From: SB11 sp035906255
Lineage (GTDB): Bacteria > Bacteroidota > Bacteroidia > UBA8524
Direction: 5' to 3'
Assembly: GCA_035906255.1 (NCBI GenBank)
Contig: JAMIFM010000037.1
Coordinates: 248,001-312,000 of the forward strand
DNA: 64,000 nt
The position numbers and the translations under genes are program-made. Each line of letters begins with the position of its first letter. Within the stretch, counting starts at the first letter, position 1. Positions 58,328 to 64,000 of the stretch are shown piece after piece. The notes below the pieces were generated by a model. The model had not been told where the DNA came from. It worked only from the letters and a program-made list of their open reading frames with translations, and searched no databases.

Positions 58328-59623
58328 ATGAAAAGATTTTTAACCTTGGCAAAAGACAGTCAGTCGCTTGCCCATGCTTTGCAAGAAGCCATTGACATTG
58401 AAATGGCTACCATCCCCATTTACCTGTACACCTACTATTCAATTATCCGCACACCCAACCAAGACCAAATTCAGGCCGATTACACCAATAAGTATATCGA
58501 TGAAGGTTTGCCTGCTGCCCAAGCTGCCAAAGTTGCACTGGAAAAATCAGCGGATGTAATGGTGTATTCAAACAAAGCAGGTGCAACCATTATGAGCGTG
58601 GTAATTGAAGAAATGCTGCACATGGCACTTGCATCAAACCTGCACCGTGCCTTGATAGGTATGCCTGATTTGGTGGGAATATCGCCCACAAAATGGCCTA
58701 CCAACCTGCCCGGCCGCTTTCCTGAACTTAGCATTAGCTTAGCACCTTTTTCAGCCGAGCAATTAGAGCAGTTTATACAAATAGAAAGCCCCGGCGGTGT
58801 GCCCAACAGCAATGAAATACCCGACCATTGGGTATCTATCGGCCAGTTTTACGAAAGCATTTTGGATTATATAGAGGCAAACATTAAGCCCGAAGATTAT
58901 GAAAAATTTGCAGGCCAGCCCCAATTAGGCCCCGGCAACGGCTACTATACCCACAACAACGCCGATACGCTGTATTACAACAAATACCACAAACCACAAT
59001 TTACCAACGCTGATGACAGTGGTGATTTGGTGATAATAGACAGCAACGCTGCTGCACGCAAAGCCATTGAGACCATTGTGCATCAAGGTGAGGGTACCAT
59101 TGCTGATGACCACACTACGGACGATAAAATGCACGACGAAGAATCGCACTACCGTAAGTTTGTTGATTTGCATGCCGAGTTTCCAAACTTTGCCGACGAT
59201 GTAAAATACTTCGTAAAACCATTCCCCGTAAATCCCAAAACCGAACATTACCCTGCCGATATACAAACCGCATCAAACCTGCTAAATGCAATATATACGT
59301 ATATGTATATGATGATGGAATCGTGCTACCGCAACCCCATGCCCCAACAAAGCGAGATATTTAACTTTGGTATCCACAAAGGCATGGTATTTATGCTAAG
59401 CACCATGTGTGATTTTATTACCAGCTTGCGTTTGCCCGACGGCAACTTTGCTGCACCGACATTTGAAAACTACGATTTCTCACCCGAAACAACCGCAAAA
59501 TCGCAGATTATAGCCCTTTACAATGCTATACCTACAAGCCTGAACCCACCCACCAGCTTGCCCGGCCGTTTTGCCACCTTGCCTGATATGAGCAGCATAC
59601 CCGGCGAACCCGTTAGTTTTTAA
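58328..59623 (+). CDS. Ferritin-like (PF12902 / VioB-type) protein
   Basis: A 431-residue protein. The N-terminal half has ferritin-like helices with the diiron-type pattern: EAIDIEMATIPIYLYTYYS (Glu) near residue 20, and VVIEEMLHMALASNLHRAL (Glu-x-x-His) near 95. Later MHDEESHYRKFVDLHAEF gives another Glu/His helix, and MMMESCYRN is near the end. The family includes the iminophenyl-pyruvate dimer synthase domain of violacein enzymes. No signal peptide. It is the first gene of a plus-strand set with a Cys-rich protein and an MNIO enzyme, so an oxidative or iron-related role in peptide modification is possible. Confidence 0.75.
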   Translation: MKRFLTLAKDSQSLAHALQEAIDIEMATIPIYLYTYYSIIRTPNQDQIQADYTNKYIDEGLPAAQAAKVALEKSADVMVYSNKAGATIMSVVIEEMLHMALASNLHRALIGMPDLVGISPTKWPTNLPGRFPELSISLAPFSAEQLEQFIQIESPGGVPNSNEIPDHWVSIGQFYESILDYIEANIKPEDYEKFAGQPQLGPGNGYYTHNNADTLYYNKYHKPQFTNADDSGDLVIIDSNAAARKAIETIVHQGEGTIADDHTTDDKMHDEESHYRKFVDLHAEFPNFADDVKYFVKPFPVNPKTEHYPADIQTASNLLNAIYTYMYMMMESCYRNPMPQQSEIFNFGIHKGMVFMLSTMCDFITSLRLPDGNFAAPTFENYDFSPETTAKSQIIALYNAIPTSLNPPTSLPGRFATLPDMSSIPGEPVSF

Positions 59624-59656
59624 TCCATTATCAACGCTTAAATTAAATATACACCC

Positions 59657-60289
59657 ATGATTAACAGGATATATTACAGCAACAGTTGTGGCAGTAGCGG
59701 CAGTAATGGCTGCGGCAGCTCGTCAACAACACCTGCAACTACCTCAACTACCACATTTGTTCCCTTAGAGTTGCACGCTTGTATGGGCTTAAACGCCTGC
59801 CAAGGGCACGATCGTTTTGGAACTAATAACTGCGCCGGAACGGGCTTTTGCTCTACCACCACCCACGTATGCCACACCCTTAACAATTGCAGGGGGCAGG
59901 GCGGTTGCGGTTTATACGGCAGTGCCGAGGAGCAAGACAAACCCGGCGCTAATGATTGTGCTTGGAAGGGGAGCTGTGCTACCCCCATACAGGCAGAGCG
60001 CATAAGCACACAAGGTACAAACACAGGCCAAAGCGTGTGGAAACTGGCCCGCAAACTGTTTGAAGAACGCCTTACCAGTGAAGGCCGCGAGTTCGGCACC
60101 CCCCGTTTCCCTGACGGTCCTCCGTCGTGGTGGTTAAAAAGCCTTGGACCTTACGATGCCTGCGGAAGCAGCGGCGATATGAATTGTACCTTTGGCTTAA
60201 AAGAAAGCAAGTGCAGCGTGCTTTGCGGTAGCAAAGCCGAAAGCCCAAGCACTGATGCCAACGTGTGCAAAACAAACCCCAATCTGTAA
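59657..60289 (+). CDS. Cysteine-rich protein, candidate RiPP precursor
   Basis: A 210-residue protein with 16 cysteines. After SNSCGSSGSNGCGSSS comes a core with repeated C-x-G-x-N-x-C-x-G units: HACMGLNACQGHDRFGTNNC, then AGTGFC, LNNCRGQGGCGLYG and ANDCAWKGSCATP. Such spacing resembles the Cys cores of bufferin-type (DUF2282) substrates of MNIO enzymes. No signal peptide is evident, unlike bufferins. The C-terminal third (VWKLARKLFEERLTSEG, DACGSSGDMNCTFG, SKCSVLCGS) is less repetitive. It is followed by a perfect 46-bp palindrome, then the MNIO gene. Confidence 0.65.
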   Translation: MINRIYYSNSCGSSGSNGCGSSSTTPATTSTTTFVPLELHACMGLNACQGHDRFGTNNCAGTGFCSTTTHVCHTLNNCRGQGGCGLYGSAEEQDKPGANDCAWKGSCATPIQAERISTQGTNTGQSVWKLARKLFEERLTSEGREFGTPRFPDGPPSWWLKSLGPYDACGSSGDMNCTFGLKESKCSVLCGSKAESPSTDANVCKTNPNL

Positions 60290-60313
60290 AGAGCGGGCTG
60301 CATCAAAAGACAG

Positions 60314-60328
60314 GGGGTTGAAAACCCC
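60314..60328. repeat. Hairpin GGGGTT/AACCCC
   Basis: A 6-bp stem with a GAA loop, just before the 46-bp palindrome. It forms the outer part of a roughly symmetrical element, since TAGGTT/AACCT at 60395-60407 lies at a similar distance on the other side. Confidence 0.5.
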
Positions 60329-60337
60329 TATTATTAC

Positions 60338-60383
60338 AATTACCTCCCTTCGAAGGACTTAAGTCCTTCGAAGGGAGGTAATT
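60338..60383. repeat. Perfect 46-bp palindrome
   Basis: The half 60338-60360 (starting AATTACCTCCC and ending GGACTT) is followed at once by its exact reverse complement. Symmetry continues imperfectly outward to about 60310 and 60415. In RNA it makes a very stable hairpin between the Cys-rich gene and the MNIO gene. It may end most transcripts after the precursor gene or protect its 3' end, or it may be an extragenic repeat. Confidence 0.8.
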
Positions 60384-60506
60384 ACAAAAGCGATAGGTTT
60401 TAACCTGTCGTGGTAAAAAACGTAAAGTTTACTTTTAAGACTGCCTCAATAGTTTATAGAAGGAAGAGTAATTGTATTTGCTAAAGCCTAAGAGTGTTTA
60501 ATTGCC

Positions 60507-61451
60507 ATGAAAACAACCCGAGAGTATGCACAAATACTGAGCCGCCTGCCCAATATAGGGCTGGGCTTGGGATTGCGTAACGTACACTTTAACCACATTA
60601 CCGAGCATTGGCCTGCCGTTGATTGGTTTGAAATTATTTCAGAAAATTTTATGGATACGGGAGGCCGTCCGCGTCACATTTTACGACAGGTGGCAGAGCG
60701 GTACCCTATTGCCATGCACGGGGTTTCGCTGTCGATAGGGAGTACCGACCCTGTTGATTTTGACTATTTGGAAAAGCTGAAAAAGCTGGCGGCTGAGGTA
60801 AATCCCGCTTGGATTAGCGACCACCTTTGCTGGACGGGTGTGTTGGGTGTAAATACCCACGACCTTTTGCCCGTACCCCTTACCTACGAAAGTTTAAAAC
60901 ACATATCCGACCGTATAAAGATTGTGCAGGATTATTTAGAGCGTCCCTTGGTGCTTGAAAATCCCAGTACCTATTTAGCGTTTAAACACTCCAGCATTCC
61001 TGAATGGGAATTTCTTACCGCCCTAACCGATGAAACGGGTTGCGGCTTGCTGCTGGATGTAAACAACGTATATGTTACCTGCTACAACAACGATATGGAT
61101 GCGGTAGAATACATTGAAAACCTGCCCCACGACCGTATTGTGCAAATGCACTTGGCAGGCCACCAGTATTGCGGCACGCACATTATTGATACGCACGACA
61201 GGGAGGTGATACCCGGTGTGTGGGAGTTGTTTAGCCTTGCGTGGCAACGCACGGGCGGCACATCGCTATTGCTGGAATGGGATAGCAACATCCCGCCGTT
61301 TGATGAGTACCACGCCGAATTATTAAAAGCCAAACAATTTATGAACGGGTTGCCGCAAGGCTTTACCAAAACAACAGCGGGCGCGGCTGAACACCAAACC
61401 GTATCAAACCCTTTGAGTTTTATGGTGCCCGAAATAATTAGTACTGAATGA
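60507..61451 (+). CDS. MNIO-family (DUF692) multinuclear iron oxidative enzyme
   Basis: A 314-residue TIM-barrel enzyme of the MbnB/BufB/TglH group. The iron ligands are in order: DWFEIISENFM, AMHGVSLSIGS, WISDHLCWTG, VLENPSTYLAF, LLLDVNNVYV, MHLAGHQYCGTHIIDTHD and LLEWDSNIP. These enzymes oxidise cysteine residues in ribosomal peptides, for example to oxazolone-thioamide or 5-thiooxazole groups. The probable substrate is the Cys-rich protein at 59657. The next gene overlaps by 4 bases (ATGA) and is its usual partner. The start ATG 60507 follows a 217-base spacer holding the palindrome. Confidence 0.9.
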   Translation: MKTTREYAQILSRLPNIGLGLGLRNVHFNHITEHWPAVDWFEIISENFMDTGGRPRHILRQVAERYPIAMHGVSLSIGSTDPVDFDYLEKLKKLAAEVNPAWISDHLCWTGVLGVNTHDLLPVPLTYESLKHISDRIKIVQDYLERPLVLENPSTYLAFKHSSIPEWEFLTALTDETGCGLLLDVNNVYVTCYNNDMDAVEYIENLPHDRIVQMHLAGHQYCGTHIIDTHDREVIPGVWELFSLAWQRTGGTSLLLEWDSNIPPFDEYHAELLKAKQFMNGLPQGFTKTTAGAAEHQTVSNPLSFMVPEIISTE

Positions 61452-62305
61452 CCACAAAAGAAGCTGACAAGAACATACCCCTTAGCCTTGTGCAACAATG
61501 GATGCAAACCGTGTTGGTGAACCCTTTGGGCAGCCAAAACGGTCATCCCTCCGAGTTATTACCCCAACACCTGCAAGGCGATATAGAAAACATTATTGCA
61601 CCCTCATCACGGCTCAATGGCCGCCAGCGGCTTGCCATCTACCAGCGTGGCTACCTTGCCCGCCTGCGCGATTGCATGGCAGGCCAGTTCAGGGGTTTAC
61701 AATACGCCTTGGGCGAAGAGTTGTTTCAGGCATTTGCCGATGAATATTTGCAACAATACCCCTCGGTAAGTTATACCCTTGCCGATTTGGGCAAACGTTT
61801 TGCCGCCTTTTTGCAGCAAACCCGTCCCGATGCCGGTGCACCCGAAAATGAACGCGAAGACTGGCCCGATTTTATGATAGAGCTGGCACAGTTAGAATAT
61901 GCCCTGTTGCAGATATTTAATGAGGAGTCGTCCGCAGGCATACAATACGCCACCGATACCACCAACGACGACCATTTGCAATTAGTGCCGTTGTTTCACA
62001 TATTCAGCTTCCGTTTCCCAACAGCACACTATTTACAAGCCGTACACAGAAACGATAACCCGCAGCTTCCCTTCCCCTCAGAAAGCTACCTTGCCGTAAC
62101 CCGCAAAGAATATCAGATAGGACTGTTTCACCTCAATCCCATGCAGTATGGTTTTTTAACCTACCTGCAACAGCACCCGCAGCCCATTCCACAAGCGTTG
62201 CAGCAATTTGCAACACACAACCAAATAGGGTTAGAAAGCCTGCAAAACCTTTGGCCCGTGTGGCGCAGTAAATGGATAGAATCAGGGTTTTTTGTGATAA
62301 AATAA
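61448..62305 (+). CDS. DUF2063/MbnC-like partner of the MNIO enzyme
   Basis: A 285-residue protein. The N-terminal DUF2063 motif is clear: RLAIYQRGYLARLRDCMAGQFRGLQYALGEELFQAFADEYLQQYP. The C-terminal half (SSAGIQYATDT, LVPLFHIFSFRFP, YLAVTRKEYQIGLFHLNPMQY) resembles the second domain of BufC/MbnC-type proteins, which hold the leader or substrate for the MNIO partner. Its start overlaps the MNIO stop, so the two subunits are translated together, as in known MNIO systems. Confidence 0.85.
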   Translation: MTTKEADKNIPLSLVQQWMQTVLVNPLGSQNGHPSELLPQHLQGDIENIIAPSSRLNGRQRLAIYQRGYLARLRDCMAGQFRGLQYALGEELFQAFADEYLQQYPSVSYTLADLGKRFAAFLQQTRPDAGAPENEREDWPDFMIELAQLEYALLQIFNEESSAGIQYATDTTNDDHLQLVPLFHIFSFRFPTAHYLQAVHRNDNPQLPFPSESYLAVTRKEYQIGLFHLNPMQYGFLTYLQQHPQPIPQALQQFATHNQIGLESLQNLWPVWRSKWIESGFFVIK

Positions 62306-62398
62306 CAGGTATATACACATAGGTACGGGCACAGCACATTATAGTAACTTGCATACCAATAGTTTATCAGGATGTAAATTCACTTAAAACTAAAAAAT

Positions 62399-63730
62399 AT
62401 GTTGATTGCAATTGATGTTACCGTAGGGCTGATACTCGTGTATCTTTTATACAGCCTGTTAACCACCATCGTACAAGAAGGAATTTCTACATGGCTGGGG
62501 TTCAGGGCCCGCAACCTCAAAAGGGCCATTGTGCAAATGCTTACCGATGAAAAAAGAGTGAGCAAGCGAACTATCAGAGGATTGGCAAACCGTGCAGCGT
62601 CCATAGCCACCTTTAGTAGTAAGGAGGCTAATGGAACGTTGGCCGAAGCCTTTTATGCCCATCCCGCTATAAAGTATTTAGGCGAAGGCCAGTGGCACCG
62701 GTTGCCCGATAATATCACCTCCGAAAAATTTGCCGAAGTAATCACCGATATTTTACTGGGGGATAATTACGACGGGACATCAAACCCGGCAGTATCAATC
62801 GGAAAAGCATTATCAGCAACTCCTGCTCCTTTGGCGGGCAATGGAGTATCTGTTTCCACTGCTTTTACGGTAAAGAATAGCAATATTGTATTGATTGAGC
62901 AAGAAACCGCCTATTATCTGAAACGCTTGTTACTTGCAGCCAACAACGATATTGACAAATTTAAAAAATCGCTGCAAACGTGGTACGACGATATGATGAA
63001 ACAAACCACCGTATGGTACAAGCGTAACATACAGGTGTGGTTGTTTGGTATAGGGATGCTGATTGCCATTTCGTTTAACGTTGATACCATTAAAATTGCC
63101 CGTTTCTTATCTACCGATAGGGATGCACGGCGTGATATGGTGCAGCTGGCCGTTGCAGTACAGAAGAACTATGAAGGCAAAGAGATAGGAACTAATATCT
63201 CCGATACGGTAATTAAACAAACCAAACAGGATATTGAGGCCTCGCAAAAAATACTGGGCAACGGTTGGGACGATGATTGGCTGTGGTGCTATGGCAATTG
63301 CCGCAAAAAAGGCGACTCGATGGTGGCTGAAAGAAATACCAAGAAGGCGATAATCGACTCGATAAATGTGCAGGTGAAAAAGGTTTATACTGACAGTGTT
63401 TTACTTGTTGACAGTAGTAAAAGGGTAGGCAAAACAAAACTGCTCGATTCTGTCATGCTGCTGAAATCGGACATTGCTGTTACTGACGAAAAAATAAAGT
63501 GCATCCAAAAATTTACGAGAGCTAAATTTTTCGGAGCAATTCTTCAATCAAACTGGTGGTTACGTACTCTTGGGTGGATACTCACAGCCTTTGCCATATC
63601 ATTAGGAGCCCCTTTTTGGTTTGATTTATTAAATAAGTTCATACGTTTGCGGTCGGGAATATCTACTGCCGAATCGTCAAAAAACAAAGAAAGTACAGCA
63701 ACAGGTGAAGCAGTTAACCCCCAAGGATAA
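62399..63730 (+). CDS. Multi-pass membrane protein of unknown function
   Basis: A 443-residue protein with one N-terminal helix (VTVGLILVYLLYSLLTTIVQ) followed by EGISTWLGFRARNLKRAI, a middle helix near 212 (VWLFGIGMLIAISF), and a C-terminal pair (WWLRTLGWILTAFAISLGA). The large loop at 60-200 and the 235-365 loop with WDDDWLWCYGNCRKKG are polar. Not recognised. It may be a scaffold at the membrane. The next gene starts 4 bases after its stop. Confidence 0.6.
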   Translation: MLIAIDVTVGLILVYLLYSLLTTIVQEGISTWLGFRARNLKRAIVQMLTDEKRVSKRTIRGLANRAASIATFSSKEANGTLAEAFYAHPAIKYLGEGQWHRLPDNITSEKFAEVITDILLGDNYDGTSNPAVSIGKALSATPAPLAGNGVSVSTAFTVKNSNIVLIEQETAYYLKRLLLAANNDIDKFKKSLQTWYDDMMKQTTVWYKRNIQVWLFGIGMLIAISFNVDTIKIARFLSTDRDARRDMVQLAVAVQKNYEGKEIGTNISDTVIKQTKQDIEASQKILGNGWDDDWLWCYGNCRKKGDSMVAERNTKKAIIDSINVQVKKVYTDSVLLVDSSKRVGKTKLLDSVMLLKSDIAVTDEKIKCIQKFTRAKFFGAILQSNWWLRTLGWILTAFAISLGAPFWFDLLNKFIRLRSGISTAESSKNKESTATGEAVNPQG

Positions 63731-63733
63731 GCC

Positions 63734-64000
63734 ATGAAAGTAACTGTTACCACATACCTCAACCGCAGGCTCAATGTGCCGCAAACCCTGCCCGATAACA
63801 AAAGCGGTTACCTGTCTCCCGGCGATGTGATAGAAGTTGCCGAAGTGTTGCAAGGCCAAATGATAGAGGGGGTAGATACATGGTTAAAAAGCACCAACGG
63901 AAACTTTTTTTGGAGCGGTGCTACAAATTATAACGGCCTTACCAACTATGCCGCCCGCATAGTAAATATGCCGCAGGCTTGGAAAGACAGTAAAGGCAAA
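63734..64000 (+). CDS. SH3-domain-like protein, N-terminal part
   Basis: An open frame from the ATG to the window edge, 89 codons so far: KVTVTTYLNRRLNVPQTLPD, then GDVIEVAEVLQG and WLKSTNGNFFWSGA. The YLNRRLN...GDVIEV...WLKSTNGNFFWSG pattern is a bacterial SH3-like fold that binds peptides or peptidoglycan. The rest of the gene is outside the window. It is likely in one operon with 62399-63730. Confidence 0.55.
   Translation, partial: MKVTVTTYLNRRLNVPQTLPDNKSGYLSPGDVIEVAEVLQGQMIEGVDTWLKSTNGNFFWSGATNYNGLTNYAARIVNMPQAWKDSKGK

Noticed and set aside
59674..60099. 141-codon minus-strand frame across the Cys-rich gene
   Set aside because: The plus-strand frame has patterned cysteines and sits in an operon; the minus frame is Leu/Pro-rich shadow.

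Overview
The window reads as chromosomal DNA of a Bacteroidota (Bacteroidetes) bacterium. Support: several promoters of the phylum's TTTG / TAnnTTTG type, SC- or AC-type lipoprotein signals, a type IX secretion C-terminal signal, outer-membrane beta-barrel partners of ECF sigma factors, DUF4139, DUF2167 and HxlR proteins typical of the group, and moderately AT-rich intergenic spacers with phylum-style repeats. I cannot name the genus. Host genes include a minimal ISC iron-sulfur operon (iscS-iscU-iscA), methylmalonyl-CoA epimerase, fur-purA, purN, purH, an E2 acyltransferase, queD, an inositol monophosphatase, two ECF sigma operons, a multi-PAS kinase with FIST and Hpt proteins, and an arsenic operon.

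The most striking structure is a tailed-phage gene set cut into blocks that sit between these ordinary genes. Block A (3256-10964) holds tail-completion, tail-chaperone, distal-tail, tail-tip and tape-measure-like genes. Block B (24530-27426) holds tail tube, major capsid, scaffold and prohead-protease-like genes. Block C (29043-31559) holds a sigma-like late regulator, a glycosyltransferase and small proteins. Block D (46760-51001) holds a glycosyltransferase, small membrane proteins and the small and large terminase subunits. All reading frames look intact, except for one possible frameshift site. No integrase, replication, lysis or portal gene is visible. Blocks B and D, and more weakly the minus-strand arm of block A, carry the same leader motif just before their first start codons. 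This pattern suggests a domesticated, co-regulated gene-transfer-agent-like particle rather than a decaying prophage.

Layout: 1-3238 caspase-like fragment, mce and isc operon; 3256-10964 tail block; 10972-24359 host metabolism, a three-gene HipBST-type toxin-antitoxin unit and regulators; 24530-27426 capsid block; 27687-28687 HxlR regulator and a membrane target sharing an operator; 29043-31559 block C; 31781-46293 sigma/beta-barrel/T9SS operon, lipoproteins, queD, IMPase and purH; 46294-51001 repeat-rich spacer, terminase block and an inserted DUF4143 ATPase cassette; 51004-56729 signalling proteins; 56749-58098 ars operon; 58328-64000 a candidate RiPP-type locus (ferritin-like protein, 16-cysteine protein, MNIO/DUF692 enzyme, DUF2063 partner) followed by membrane and SH3-like genes. 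No tRNA, rRNA, CRISPR array or IS transposase was recognised.
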